A DNA stretch of 64,000 nt, taken from Ferrimonas futtsuensis DSM 18154 (lineage in GTDB: Bacteria; Pseudomonadota; Gammaproteobacteria; Enterobacterales; Shewanellaceae). A program made the position numbers and the translations under genes. Shown here piece by piece: positions 18,228 through 27,549 of this stretch. The notes below the pieces were generated by a model. The model saw nothing but the letters and a program-made list of their open reading frames with translations, was not told the origin of the DNA and searched no databases. The stretch is taken from contig NZ_AUGL01000002.1 of the NCBI RefSeq assembly GCF_000422645.1, forward strand, positions 124,001 to 188,000, in the 5' to 3' direction. How positions within the stretch are numbered: position 1 is the first letter of the stretch; each line of letters opens with the position of its first letter.

Positions 18228-20000
18228 ATGAAAACCCAAGTTGCCGCCCTGGCACTGCTGGCCAGTCTGGGGCTGGCGGGCTGCCAGAGCCAGTCTGCCG
18301 CCGAATTGACCCCGCCCCCCTGCCTGGCCGAGTGTCAGGCTCAAAAGTTTGATGCCGTCAGCCAGTCCTTCGTCGACGATCTGTGGCGCCACTCTCCCAC
18401 CTGGGCTCTCTACAGCGGTTTTTACGAATACGCCGATCAACTGGTGATCCCGGACAACGACAGCCGTTTGCAGGATGCCCAGTTTGTGGCCAAGTGGCGT
18501 GCCCAAATGGCGCCGTTCAGTCAAGTGGAGATGACCGCAGGGGCTCGCATCGATCTGGCCCTGATCACCAATGTGCTGGACAAGATGGAGTGGGAAAACA
18601 CCAGATTCAAATCCTGGCAGTGGAACCCCGCCAACTACAATGTGGCCGGTCCCTTTGCCCGGCTGATGAACGAACCCTATGCGCCGCTGGAAACGCGGCT
18701 GACGGCGATTATCGGTCGTATGGAGAGGGTGCCTGAGTACTACCGCGCCGCCCGTGACAACATCAACAACCCCACCCTGGAGCATACCGAGCTGGCGCTG
18801 CTGCAGAACAAAGGGGCGTTGAGTGTCTTTTCCGACGCCATGCTGGCTCAGGCGATGGAGTCTGGCCTGAGCGACAGCGACAAAGCCCTGTTCCAGGATC
18901 GTTTCTTCGTGGCCAAACAGGCGATCCAGAGCCACATCGGTTGGTTGGAGGCCCAGGTGGCCCAGTTGAACAAGGGCAACCCGCGCTCCTTCCGCATCGG
19001 CGAAACCCTGTATGAGGAGAAGTTTGCCCTGGATATCCAGGCGGGGATGACCGCAAAGCAGCTTTATAAAAAGGCGCTGGCGGACCGGGATCAGGCTCAG
19101 AAGCAGATGATCACCATCACCCAGCAACTGTGGCCCAAATATTTCCCCGGCAAAGGGATGCCGATGGATGACCTTGAGGCGGTCCGGGAACTGGTGGATC
19201 ACCTGTCTGCCCGCCATGTGAAACGGGAGGACTTTGTTGCCGAAGTGCGCAAACAGATCCCTGAGCTGGTGCAGTTCGTCAATGAGACTCAGCTGGTCAC
19301 CCTGGATCCCAGCAAGCCTCTGGTGGTGCGTGAAACCCCCGCCTACATGCGTGGGTTTGCCGGTGCCTCCATCTCTGCTCCGGGCCCCTACGATAAGCAG
19401 GCCAACACCTACTACAACGTGACGCCTCTCGATGGCATGACCGAAGAGCAGGCGGAGAGCTACCTGAGGGAGTACAACCATTGGATTCTGCAGATCCTCA
19501 ACATCCATGAGGCGATCCCCGGTCACTACACCCAGCTGGTCTACTCCAATGAGTCCCCCAGCCTGGTGAAGAGCCTGTTTGGCAATGGTGCCATGATCGA
19601 GGGCTGGGCGGTGTACGCCGAGCGGGTGATGCTGGAGCAGGGCTACGGCGGCTTCGAGCCGGAGCTGTGGCTGATGTACTGGAAGTGGAACCTGAGGGTG
19701 ATCACCAACACCATTCTCGATTATGAGATTCAGGTGAAGGGGATCTCCCGTGAACAGGCCCTGGCCCATATGGTGGACGGCGCGTTCCAGCAGCAGGAGG
19801 AGGCAGAGCAGAAGTGGCGCCGTGCCACTCTGAGCCAGGTGCAGCTGACCTCCTACTACTCCGGTTTCCGTGAGATCTACGACCTGAGGGAAGCGCAGAA
19901 GAGCAGGCAGGGGAACAACTTTGACCTGCAGCGATTCCACGAGACCTTCCTGAGCTACGGCTCATCACCGGTGAAGTACATCCGTCAGTTGATGCAGTAG
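18228..20000 (+). CDS. DUF885 family lipoprotein, putative metallopeptidase
   Basis: 590 residues. The signal peptide ends with the lipobox LAGC, so the protein is probably anchored in the outer membrane facing the periplasm. DUF885 proteins are mostly helical gluzincin-like peptidases. Near residue 425 NIHEAIPGHYTQ gives the H-E-x-x-x-G-H zinc motif, and about 30 residues on IEGWAVYAERVM supplies the downstream Glu. The length matches the family. It stands alone between two terminators. Substrate unknown. Confidence 0.88.
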   Translation: MKTQVAALALLASLGLAGCQSQSAAELTPPPCLAECQAQKFDAVSQSFVDDLWRHSPTWALYSGFYEYADQLVIPDNDSRLQDAQFVAKWRAQMAPFSQVEMTAGARIDLALITNVLDKMEWENTRFKSWQWNPANYNVAGPFARLMNEPYAPLETRLTAIIGRMERVPEYYRAARDNINNPTLEHTELALLQNKGALSVFSDAMLAQAMESGLSDSDKALFQDRFFVAKQAIQSHIGWLEAQVAQLNKGNPRSFRIGETLYEEKFALDIQAGMTAKQLYKKALADRDQAQKQMITITQQLWPKYFPGKGMPMDDLEAVRELVDHLSARHVKREDFVAEVRKQIPELVQFVNETQLVTLDPSKPLVVRETPAYMRGFAGASISAPGPYDKQANTYYNVTPLDGMTEEQAESYLREYNHWILQILNIHEAIPGHYTQLVYSNESPSLVKSLFGNGAMIEGWAVYAERVMLEQGYGGFEPELWLMYWKWNLRVITNTILDYEIQVKGISREQALAHMVDGAFQQQEEAEQKWRRATLSQVQLTSYYSGFREIYDLREAQKSRQGNNFDLQRFHETFLSYGSSPVKYIRQLMQ

Positions 20001-20011
20001 TCGACGCAGAC

Positions 20012-20039
20012 AATCCGGCCCAGGTGGCCGGATTTTTTT
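20012..20039 (+). terminator. Terminator after the DUF885 gene
   Basis: AATCCGGCC / GGCCGGATT stem with a 5-base loop and seven T on the plus strand. It lies between convergent genes and may also help stop the HU-like gene on the minus strand, where the T tract is poor. Confidence 0.88.
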
Positions 20040-20042
20040 GAC

Positions 20043-20318
20043 CTAGCCTTTGAGGGCGGCCTTCAAGGCATCGCTGGGACGGAAGGCGGCACTGGAGCGG
20101 AACGGAATCTCGATGGTCTCCCCGGTGATGGGGTTGCGACCGCTCTTGGGCAGGTGGTGGCGGACTTCGAATACGCCGAGTTTGGGCAGATAGACCTTCT
20201 CCCCCTCATGCAGTGCTTGTGCGATGGTGTTCAGCAGTTGGGACAGACTGGCTTGGCATTGGGATTGGTTCAGGCCGCTGCGGGCCGCCATGGTTTGAAT
20301 CAATTGTTTCCGATTCAT
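20043..20318 (-). CDS. HU family DNA-binding protein
   Basis: 91 residues. Matches the HU/IHF fold: N-terminal helices (MNRKQLIQTMAARSGLN), then GVFEVRHHLPKSGRNPITGE, which has the G-R-N-P-x-T-G-E signature of the DNA-bending arm. Its C-terminal FRPSDALKAALK fits HU. The arm differs from housekeeping HU, so it may be an accessory paralogue. The ATG 20318 start gives the standard HU length; the frame opens further upstream at 20528. Confidence 0.9.
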   Translation of the reverse strand: MNRKQLIQTMAARSGLNQSQCQASLSQLLNTIAQALHEGEKVYLPKLGVFEVRHHLPKSGRNPITGETIEIPFRSSAAFRPSDALKAALKG

Positions 20319-21032
20319 GGGTCTCTCAGGTTGATGCGCAGGAGCGGCTTTATACCTGAATTTTGTCGCCGAATCGACGGTGGTGGGGGCTGACTGGTGC
20401 CCCTTTACTCGATTCGGGGCAAAAGAAAGCGCTACCCTAAAAAGGACAGCGCAATATGACATGCTTGGGAACATTAAACGCTTTGAAGTGTATGAGGTTT
20501 GTTGCATGTTTGCTGTGAACTGGCTCACGGCGAGGGCGAAAAAAGAGAAGGGGTCGGCGGGATGGGTCCAGAATCCTCTATTGTCTGTTTAAGTGGCTGA
20601 TATCAGATGATTATTATGCTCTGGTGGATGTGTTCTCTGTGATCGGTTTTAGGCTGTGGATGCCAAGCGTGATCTTGCGCCAGCCTGTGGTCGGCAGAGT
20701 GTCGATCATTGTTGTCATATGACTGCAATCTTACGGCCTTAAAGTGAGCATCGACGGGCCGACATGCCCTCTCGTTATTGTTTTGACCTTGAAATCCCTG
20801 GCCCCCGGATGCTCATTCCGGGGGCTTTTTTTATCTGACTCATTCCTATGGGAAATGCGCTAAGAAAATCAATACTCTGACAGCCCCAGAGGCGATTTTT
20901 CCTCTGCCTTTGCCAAAGGCTTGCCATACTTATCTTCTTCCCTGGTGAAACAGGGCACAAAAAATACTGGTCTGATTTTATTGTGGGGCGTGATTGACTT
21001 ACGCCGTCCTTACCAAGATAAGGAGGCAGCTT
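20319..21032. other. Intergenic region with an orphan terminator
   Basis: About 710 bases without a credible protein gene. A 70-codon plus-strand frame (20380-20592) and a 61-codon minus frame (20775-20960) lack ribosome sites or family features. The notable element is the strong plus-strand terminator at 20800-20832, which has no gene in front of it. The right end holds the leader of the L,D-transpeptidase gene. Confidence 0.6.
20800..20832 (+). terminator. Orphan rho-independent terminator (sRNA end or leader attenuator)
   Basis: GCCCCCGGA and TCCGGGGGC arms around a short loop, followed by seven T. No open reading frame ends shortly before it. It could end a small RNA starting between about 20600 and 20750, or attenuate transcription into the L,D-transpeptidase gene, whose start is 200 bases further on. 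Confidence 0.8.
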
Positions 21033-22511
21033 TTGATTAAGCGGCTTTGTCTGATGGCGATATTCTGGACTCTGGGGTGTGCTGCCCAGCCCATGCCCCT
21101 GTGGAAGGCGGTTCAGGATCAGCGTCGAGCCGCCGAAGAGCTGACCCTACAGCTGGCTTTCCTGTCTGCCGCCAATGTGTCCCCCCAGTTCCATTCTCTG
21201 CATCAGAATCTGAGCTTGCCTGACTTGCCGGTGGAGGAGAGGGACAGGTTGCTGCTGCTTGGGTTTCAGTTGATCGAGCAGTTTAACCTCCAATTGAGTG
21301 AGCGCCCCCTGGGCAGCGATGGCCTGGGAGAAGCCCCGTTTCTGCTGATGGCTTCGGAGGGGGGGGAATATCCTCTGTTGAAAGCGGCGGAGCAGGGGAG
21401 ATTGGAGCAGCGGGTCTTAGACCTGATTCCAGAAGCTATGGTGTATCGCCTGGCACGGAGTCGCGTGGCCAGGTTGATGGAGCTTGCGGACCTCGCCTGG
21501 CCAGAGTTCGATCCGGCGCCGCTACTGGAACCCGGCGACGCCCACCCTCAGGTTGACCATCTGCGCTGGGTGCTGACACAGCTGGGAGATTACCAAGGTC
21601 AGGTAAGCGGCTCACTCTATGATGAGGGGCTGCTCCTGTCAGTGCAGGCGTTTCAGCGTCGCCATGGCCTGGTTGCCGACGGAGTGGTGGGACCCAGGAC
21701 CCGAGCCTGGCTCAGAGTGTCCCCCAGAGTCCGAGCACAGAGGCTGGCCAGGAACACCCTGAGGCAGTGGCATGATCGGACCCGGTTTGCCGAAAGCTAT
21801 CTGTTGGTCAATATCCCAGAGTACCGATTGCGTTGGGTCACCCCACAAGGGGAGAAGTTCAGCACCAGAGTGATTGTCGGGCGAAACAGCAGACGCACTC
21901 CCCGAATGACAACCGAGGTGGTCAGCCTGGTGGTGAACCCCAACTGGAACGTGCCCCGCTCCATTATCTGGCGGGATCTCCTGCCCAAGATCCGCCTGAG
22001 CGGTGATTACCTGACCAGGCAACGGTTTGATGCCTATGACCGACAGGGAGAGCCGGTGCAGTATTCGGCCGAACAGTGGCAGCTGGCCGCCGGTGGCCAC
22101 TTTCCCTACCGCCTGTCTCAGCGGCCCGGGGATGACAATGCCCTGGGACGATATAAGTTTCATCTGACCAACAGTAAGGCGATCTACCTGCACGACACCC
22201 CGGAGAAGCAGCTGTTTGACCGGTCCCGGCGAGCCTTGAGCTCGGGCTGTGTCAGGGTAGAGGGGGCCGACCTCCTGGCTCGCCAACTGGCTTTCGAAGG
22301 AGAGGTGGATCTGAAGCGCTTTAATCATGCCAGGGGGCTGGGGGAGACAAGGTGGTTCAGGTTGAAGCGGCCGCTGCCGGTGTACCTGGTGTATTGGAGT
22401 GCCTGGGTCTCCCACAATGGCGTAGCCCATTATCGCAGGGACATCTACCATCAGGATGGTGATGCGGATCACAAAAATGCCATTGCAATGAGATCGACTT
22501 TCGGCGGTTAA
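21033..22511 (+). CDS. L,D-transpeptidase (YcbB/LdtD-like)
   Basis: 492 residues. Forms 3-3 cross-links in periplasmic peptidoglycan. Start TTG 21033 is favoured because AAGGAGG lies six bases upstream; the frame opens at 20994. A hydrophobic N-terminus (signal or anchor) is followed by a peptidoglycan-binding domain (VQAFQRRHGLVADGVVGPRT, about residue 210) and a YkuD domain. The catalytic stretch is ALSSGCVRVEG with Cys about residue 410; the conserved His lies upstream in YLHDTPEKQLF. E. coli has ldtD directly before mepK, and the same order is seen here. Confidence 0.9.
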   Translation: MIKRLCLMAIFWTLGCAAQPMPLWKAVQDQRRAAEELTLQLAFLSAANVSPQFHSLHQNLSLPDLPVEERDRLLLLGFQLIEQFNLQLSERPLGSDGLGEAPFLLMASEGGEYPLLKAAEQGRLEQRVLDLIPEAMVYRLARSRVARLMELADLAWPEFDPAPLLEPGDAHPQVDHLRWVLTQLGDYQGQVSGSLYDEGLLLSVQAFQRRHGLVADGVVGPRTRAWLRVSPRVRAQRLARNTLRQWHDRTRFAESYLLVNIPEYRLRWVTPQGEKFSTRVIVGRNSRRTPRMTTEVVSLVVNPNWNVPRSIIWRDLLPKIRLSGDYLTRQRFDAYDRQGEPVQYSAEQWQLAAGGHFPYRLSQRPGDDNALGRYKFHLTNSKAIYLHDTPEKQLFDRSRRALSSGCVRVEGADLLARQLAFEGEVDLKRFNHARGLGETRWFRLKRPLPVYLVYWSAWVSHNGVAHYRRDIYHQDGDADHKNAIAMRSTFGG

Positions 22512-22653
22512 AGGGGATTGATTCTCAACACCTTATCGTTTCCATCGAAGTGGTAGCACCCATTTCAGTTCTTGCCAGTACAATTTATAGCCGTTAGTTT
22601 AGTGGCGCCGGCACCCTTGCCGGCCTCTTTTAGAGATGTACTGGAACCGCTGA

Positions 22654-23196
22654 ATGACCGCTTTTGATAACAATAGACGCAAGATTCTTATGGGGATTGG
22701 AGCCGCCGCCGCCTTGAGCCAGCTGCCCTTGACGGCCCATGCCAGCCTGTCCGCCCCCAAGCGCCTGAGTTTCTACAATCGCCATACTGGCGAGAGCACC
22801 AGCCAGACCTTCTGGACCCCAAGTCAATACGACTCATCGGCCCTGGAGGCTTTCAATCAGGTTCTCAGGGATCATCGCACCGGTGAGGCGATGCCCATGG
22901 ATAACGGCCTCTATGAACTCCTTTACGACCTGACCCGAACCCTGGGTACCGATCGCCGTATCGAGATTATCTCCGGTTATCGCAGCCCCAAGACCAACGC
23001 CATGCTGGCCGGCCAGTCCTCCAAGGTGGCTAAGAAGAGCTACCATATGAAGGGAATGGCCATAGACATCGCCATTCCGGGTGTGGAACTGTCCCGCCTG
23101 AGAAACGCGGCCTTGTCATTGAAGCGAGGCGGAGTGGGTTACTATCCCAAGTCAGGGTTTGTTCATGTGGATACCGGCCGGGTCAGACAATGGTGA
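22654..23196 (+). CDS. DUF882 / YcbK-like (MepK-type) peptidoglycan endopeptidase
   Basis: 180 residues. The N-terminus NNRRKILMGIGAAAALS is a Tat signal, as in E. coli YcbK. The domain of the M15-like fold shows SGYRSPKTNAML, SYHMKGMAIDIAIP (His and Asp zinc ligands) and SGFVHVDTG (second His). The E. coli homologue MepK cleaves 3-3 cross-links made by L,D-transpeptidases, which fits its place next to one. The two genes are 142 bases apart, so each may have its own promoter. Confidence 0.9.
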   Translation: MTAFDNNRRKILMGIGAAAALSQLPLTAHASLSAPKRLSFYNRHTGESTSQTFWTPSQYDSSALEAFNQVLRDHRTGEAMPMDNGLYELLYDLTRTLGTDRRIEIISGYRSPKTNAMLAGQSSKVAKKSYHMKGMAIDIAIPGVELSRLRNAALSLKRGGVGYYPKSGFVHVDTGRVRQW

Positions 23197-23227
23197 TCAC
23201 AGGACGCTGGTGATCCTCCGCCGCTCA

Positions 23228-23282
23228 TGGTAGACTCCGTCCGCTTTTTGCAAAGTGCCACTGCTGGTCGCAAGCGGTGGCA
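23228..23282 (+). promoter_or_regulatory. rplY promoter and structured leader
   Basis: TGGTAGACT at 23228-23236 looks like an extended -10 element followed by a GC-rich discriminator, typical of stringently controlled ribosomal genes; no convincing -35 is seen. Downstream, TGCCACTGC (23256-23264) and GCGGTGGCA (23274-23282) form a 9-bp hairpin with one T-G pair, followed by TTAATTTTT, 30 bases before the L25 start codon. Autoregulation of rplY by L25 through its leader is reported for E. coli relatives; that this hairpin serves that role is inference. Confidence 0.5.
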
Positions 23283-23312
23283 TTAATTTTTCTGACATTG
23301 AAGGTAATAACT

Positions 23313-23600
23313 ATGTCTTTAGTATTTGAAGCTGTTGTACGTACTGACCTGGGGAAAGGTGCGAGCCGCCGCCTGCGTCATGCTGACAAAGTACCCGCCA
23401 TCATCTATGGCGGCAGCGAAGAAGCCGTTGCTATCGAGCTGGAGCACAACGTAATCCTGCAAGCCCAGGAGAACGAGAACTTCTACACTGACGAGCTGAC
23501 CATCAACATCGATGGCAAAGCCGTTAAGGTGAAGGCTCAGGACATGCAGCGTCACCCCTACAAGCCTAAAGTTACCCACATCGACTTTAAGCGCGTTTAA
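23313..23600 (+). CDS. rplY: Ribosomal protein L25
   Basis: 95 residues, the short gammaproteobacterial form without the CTC extension. Binds 5S rRNA in the large subunit. The N-terminal [24 protein letters not shown] is characteristic, and [19 protein letters not shown] closes the protein. ATG 23313 with GAAGG upstream gives the normal start; the frame opens 12 codons earlier inside the leader. Single-gene unit with its own terminator. Confidence 0.97.
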   Translation: MSLVFEAVVRTDLGKGASRRLRHADKVPAIIYGGSEEAVAIELEHNVILQAQENENFYTDELTINIDGKAVKVKAQDMQRHPYKPKVTHIDFKRV

Positions 23601-23619
23601 TCTCGCGCAGGTTTGAGAG

Positions 23620-23644
23620 AAGCGCCCCCAGGGGCGCTTTTTTT
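23620..23644 (+). terminator. Terminator of rplY
   Basis: AAGCGCCCC / GGGGCGCTT stem with a short loop and a run of T, 20 bases after the stop codon. Confidence 0.9.
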
Positions 23645-23797
23645 GTGTCCGTCGCTCTCTGACTCCGTCCCGGTTGGTTTACAGGTGTGATCTGGCTCTC
23701 TTTTTTTAAGAGACTAAAATAGAGTGAGTTTTGGGTACAATCCCATCCCTTCGTGAATGGAAGTGATGCCACTGGCGTGGCGGATAAGGAGAGTCCA

Positions 23798-25105
23798 ATG
23801 ACGGTGTATGCCACCCTATGTACCCTGGCAGCCCTTGCCATGATGATCGCCTTTATCAACAGCAAGGTGGGGCGGTTGCAGATGACCATCGCCATCACCG
23901 CCGGTGCCCTGATGCTCTCCCTGTTGATCGTCATCGCCGGTAAGGCGGGCTGGTTCTCACTGAAGAGTGTGGCCGCCGAGGCGATCGATCGCATCAATTT
24001 CGAAACCTTCCTGCTGAACGGCATGCTGGGCTTTCTGCTGTTTGCCGGCGGCCTGGGCATCAAACTGTCCAATCTCAAGGCGCAGAAGTGGGAGATTGCG
24101 ACCCTGGCGCTGGTTGGCACCCTGATCTCCACCCTGCTTATCGGCGGGGCCCTGTGGCAGTTTTTCCGCCTGATTGGTGTGGAGTTTGATCTGGTGTACT
24201 GCCTGCTGTTCGGTGCCCTAATCTCTCCGACCGACCCCATTGCGGTGTTGGCCATCGTCAAGAAGATGAAGGCACCTGAACAGATCAGTGTGCAGATCGA
24301 GGGGGAGTCCCTGTTCAATGATGGTTTTGGCCTGGTGCTGTTTGTGACCCTGTTTGCCATCGCCTTCGGTGGCGAGGCGCCCACTCTGGCAGGCATTACG
24401 CAGCTGTTTATCCATGAAGCCCTGGGGGGCATCCTCTATGGGCTGGCCATCGGCCTGCTGTTTCACACCCTGATCAGTTCCACCGACGATCACTCCATGG
24501 AGCTTCTGCTGACCCTGGGTATCCCCACAGGCGGCTATGTTCTGGCCAGTGCCCTGGAGGTGTCTGGTCCGCTGGCCATGGTGGTGTCCGGCATCATTAT
24601 TGGCAACTGGACCCGTCATACCGGCATGTCCACCGAAACCCGGGAACACCTGGACAGCTTCTGGGAGTTGGTGGATGAGTTTCTCAACAGCGTGCTGTTC
24701 CTGCTGATCGGCCTGGCCATGCTCACCTTTAGCTTCCATCAGGAGGATTGGATTCTGATGGTGGTCTCCATCCCTGTGGTCCTGGTGGCCCGTTACCTGA
24801 GCGTTCGCCTCTGCTATCTGGGCTTCGCCCGGTTCCGTCACTACAATCCCTTGTCGGTGACCATCCTGACCTGGGGGGGATTGCGCGGTGGCCTGGCGCT
24901 GGCGATGGCGATGTCGGTGCCCTCAGGTGTGGTGGTGGTGGCCAGCAAAGGGATAGATGTTCGTGAGATCCTGCTGGTGATGACCTATTCGGTGGTGGTG
25001 TTCTCCATCCTGGTGCAAGGCTCTACCATTGCGCCACTGCTGAACCGGGCCAATCTCTGGGAGGCAAATCGCAATCGCACCGACAGCCAGGCTGAGCTGG
25101 CATGA
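23798..25105 (+). CDS. CPA1-family (NhaP-type) sodium/proton antiporter
   Basis: 435 residues with about 12 membrane helices. The ion site is intact: ISPTDPIAV (Thr-Asp, about residues 144-146) and IEGESLFNDG (Glu, Asn-Asp, about 168-176), as in NhaP and the broader monovalent-cation antiporters. TWGGLRGGLALAMA near residue 370 holds the conserved Arg. It exchanges Na+ or K+ for H+ at the inner membrane. ATG 23798 has AAGGAG ahead; the frame opens at 23753. It provides a useful comparison for the altered antiporter at 37167. Confidence 0.93.
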   Translation: MTVYATLCTLAALAMMIAFINSKVGRLQMTIAITAGALMLSLLIVIAGKAGWFSLKSVAAEAIDRINFETFLLNGMLGFLLFAGGLGIKLSNLKAQKWEIATLALVGTLISTLLIGGALWQFFRLIGVEFDLVYCLLFGALISPTDPIAVLAIVKKMKAPEQISVQIEGESLFNDGFGLVLFVTLFAIAFGGEAPTLAGITQLFIHEALGGILYGLAIGLLFHTLISSTDDHSMELLLTLGIPTGGYVLASALEVSGPLAMVVSGIIIGNWTRHTGMSTETREHLDSFWELVDEFLNSVLFLLIGLAMLTFSFHQEDWILMVVSIPVVLVARYLSVRLCYLGFARFRHYNPLSVTILTWGGLRGGLALAMAMSVPSGVVVVASKGIDVREILLVMTYSVVVFSILVQGSTIAPLLNRANLWEANRNRTDSQAELA

Positions 25106-25381
25106 TGGGAACTGGAGTTGTGCCCCGGATGCTGCGACAGCGTTTCTTTGGGGTGGCGTTTTAGTAAAGCGGGTGTGAGCTTCTGCCGGGGCATCTGTTG
25201 GCCGATGGATTCTCTGTTCTTTGGGAGATATTAAGCAGCTTTTTCTGCATAAATTAGCGGGTTTTAGGGCGAGCTGAAGGCGCACTTGAATCTGCTTCGT
25301 GTACAATAACTGCCCTAACTTGGGGTTAGGATCAGTACGCCACCGGCGCACCAGCTGCCCCTCGCGTCAGAGCAGGTGCCG

Positions 25382-26500
25382 ATGAGCCAGAGCCACTACC
25401 CCGAAGTGATACAGCTGATGCAGCAGAAGCACCTGCGTCAGGGGACCCTGTGGGTGGCCTTCACTACCCTGCTGGTGCAGCTGCTGTTCTTTGTGAACCT
25501 CTGGGAGCACCTTCCTCAGCCCTTACTGCAAACCCGCCTCTTGGCGGTGGCTCAGGCAGTGGTCTCGCTGCTGGTACTGGCCGTGACAGCCTATCTGGTG
25601 AACTACACCGGTGAGGTTAAAAGGCCCATTCGTGCTGGCATGGCATCGCTGGTCGGCCTGGCATGGTGTCTGGTTTCCATCAACAGCATGGAGAGCTGGG
25701 GGGAGTACCATTCTTCCAAGCAGATCTTCATGTTGGGTTGTCTGACGGTGGTGATCGGCTGGTACACCTCAAGGCTGATGATGTGCCTGAGCTGCTGCAT
25801 CATATTGGTCGCCTATGCCTATTTGACTTTGCTGCATACTGGCTTCGAGTCGGTGACCTACTATCTGGCGGTACTGAAGTTTCCCTTGCTGATCTGCCTC
25901 TCCTCCCTCTATCTGCGACGTTGGTACTTCTTTGGCCTGGATCGACACAGTCAGAGCCTGGAACTTCTGGAGCGGTTCAGGCGGGAGACCACTCTGGACC
26001 CTCTTACCCAGGTGATGAACCGCCGTGGCTTCGACGAGGCCCTGTCCGACGCGGTGGCGTCGGCCCGACGTCTGGGGATTCCTGCCACGCTGATGCTGGT
26101 GGATATTGACCACTTCAAACAGTACAACGATGCCCTGGGGCACGATCAGGGGGACAAGGGACTCAAGCTGGTGGCCAACACGCTGTCGGCCCTGATGGCT
26201 CGTCAGACAGAGGTATTCTGCCGGGTCGGCGGGGAGGAGTTTGCGGTGATACTCGCCGGTACGGATACGCAAGGGGCCAAGGTGATGGCCCAGCGGATGC
26301 AGCAGGCGATGGAAGCGCTGAACCTTCCCCATCCTGATTCCATCACCTCGGAGAGGGTGACCCTGAGTATCGGCATTGCCCAGTGGCGTGAACAGGACAC
26401 CACTGCGTCTCTTTATCGCAAAGCCGACCAGGCGCTTTATCATGCCAAGTCTCAGGGGAGAGATTGCTGGGCCGTGGACCGGTTGTCCCTCTCGCTCTGA
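25382..26500 (+). CDS. Membrane-bound GGDEF diguanylate cyclase
   Basis: 372 residues. Residues about 20-180 contain six or so hydrophobic helices with short loops, a membrane sensor of no named family. A GGDEF domain follows with DPLTQVMNRRGFDEAL, DIDHFKQYND and an active-site GGEEF at about 283-287, so c-di-GMP synthesis is expected. Five residues before GGEEF the inhibitory RxxD site reads RQTE, so product inhibition may be weakened. ATG 25382 is used; the frame opens at GTG 25376. No partner genes. Confidence 0.9.
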   Translation: MSQSHYPEVIQLMQQKHLRQGTLWVAFTTLLVQLLFFVNLWEHLPQPLLQTRLLAVAQAVVSLLVLAVTAYLVNYTGEVKRPIRAGMASLVGLAWCLVSINSMESWGEYHSSKQIFMLGCLTVVIGWYTSRLMMCLSCCIILVAYAYLTLLHTGFESVTYYLAVLKFPLLICLSSLYLRRWYFFGLDRHSQSLELLERFRRETTLDPLTQVMNRRGFDEALSDAVASARRLGIPATLMLVDIDHFKQYNDALGHDQGDKGLKLVANTLSALMARQTEVFCRVGGEEFAVILAGTDTQGAKVMAQRMQQAMEALNLPHPDSITSERVTLSIGIAQWREQDTTASLYRKADQALYHAKSQGRDCWAVDRLSLSL

Positions 26501-26621
26501 GCCCCTTCCCTTTTCCCAGGGCAAAGATAATTCGGCCCTGGCTATTGCCTTGCCAGATGAATTGAGTCCAAAATGTGAATAGAGACTTGGCTTTTCTATA
26601 ATTATTCTGATTCTGGCAACG

Positions 26622-27527
26622 ATGGACCTACTTAAATCGATACGGATATTCCGGGCTGTCCTGGAGCAGCAGAGCTTCTCCGCCGCGGCCGCGTCCCTCA
26701 ACCTGGTGCCGTCGGCGGTCAGCCGGCAGGTCAGCGAACTGGAGCGCCACCTGGGTGTGCAGCTGCTGCAACGCACCACACGCTCTGTGCGTTTGACCGA
26801 CGAGGGGCAGCGTTACCTGGCGAAGATGGAGTCCATCTGCAAAGAGGTGGACGGGCTCTATGGCAGCACGCAGAGCGGAGATGGCCTGGCGGGTACCATA
26901 CGCATGGTGGCCCCGGTGCTCTTTGGCCAGTCGATTCTGCCTACGGCCCTGGCGGAGTTTGGCCGGGAGCATCCCGGGGTGGCCATTGAGCTGCAACTGC
27001 TCAACCGCCAGTGTGACCTGGTGGATGAAGGCTATGATTTTGCCATCCGCACCGGAAAACAGCCGGACAGCGGGGTGGTGGCCACCAAGCTGACCACCAT
27101 GCGCATGCTCACCGGTGCTTCCCCGGGCTATCTGGCCCTCAACGGTGTGCCCCAGCATCCGGCGGATCTCACCCGGCACAACTGCCTGATCAACAATGTT
27201 CACCGTACCCCCAGGTCCTGGCTCTATCAGGATCAGGGTCACCGAATCCCGGTGAAGGTGGATGGGGATTTCGAGAGCAATGACAGCCTCTGTATCCGGG
27301 CCCAGGCTCAGGCAGACAGGGGGGTGGTGCAGCTGGCGGACTTCCAGCTGTGGCGGGCCTTCGATACCGGAGCATTGCAGCCGATTCTCAGTGATTATGA
27401 GCCGGCAGCCGTGCCTGTGTGGCTGCTGCATCCGGCCCAGCGCTTCCTGCCCGGTGTGCAGCGTGCCCTGATGCAGTTCCTGGTGGAGTACCTGAAGCGC
27501 AATGCCCTGAAGCGGATGCCCGTGTAA
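26622..27527 (+). CDS. LysR-family transcriptional regulator (CrgA/YafC-like subgroup)
   Basis: 301 residues. Helix-turn-helix SFSAAAASLNLVPSAVSRQV (about residues 18-37) and an effector domain with NCLINNVHRTPRSW, common in the large subgroup that controls oxidoreductases. It has no divergent partner, because the neighbour upstream is the co-directional GGDEF gene. Target unknown. It ends at a strong shared terminator. Confidence 0.9.
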   Translation: MDLLKSIRIFRAVLEQQSFSAAAASLNLVPSAVSRQVSELERHLGVQLLQRTTRSVRLTDEGQRYLAKMESICKEVDGLYGSTQSGDGLAGTIRMVAPVLFGQSILPTALAEFGREHPGVAIELQLLNRQCDLVDEGYDFAIRTGKQPDSGVVATKLTTMRMLTGASPGYLALNGVPQHPADLTRHNCLINNVHRTPRSWLYQDQGHRIPVKVDGDFESNDSLCIRAQAQADRGVVQLADFQLWRAFDTGALQPILSDYEPAAVPVWLLHPAQRFLPGVQRALMQFLVEYLKRNALKRMPV

Positions 27528-27549
27528 GGACAAGCGCCCTGTTTGCTCG

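Noticed and set aside
18213-19940. 575-codon minus-strand frame opposite the DUF885 gene
   Set aside because: Exact antisense of a well-supported gene; low-complexity, His/Gln/Gly-rich translation typical of a GC-rich shadow frame.
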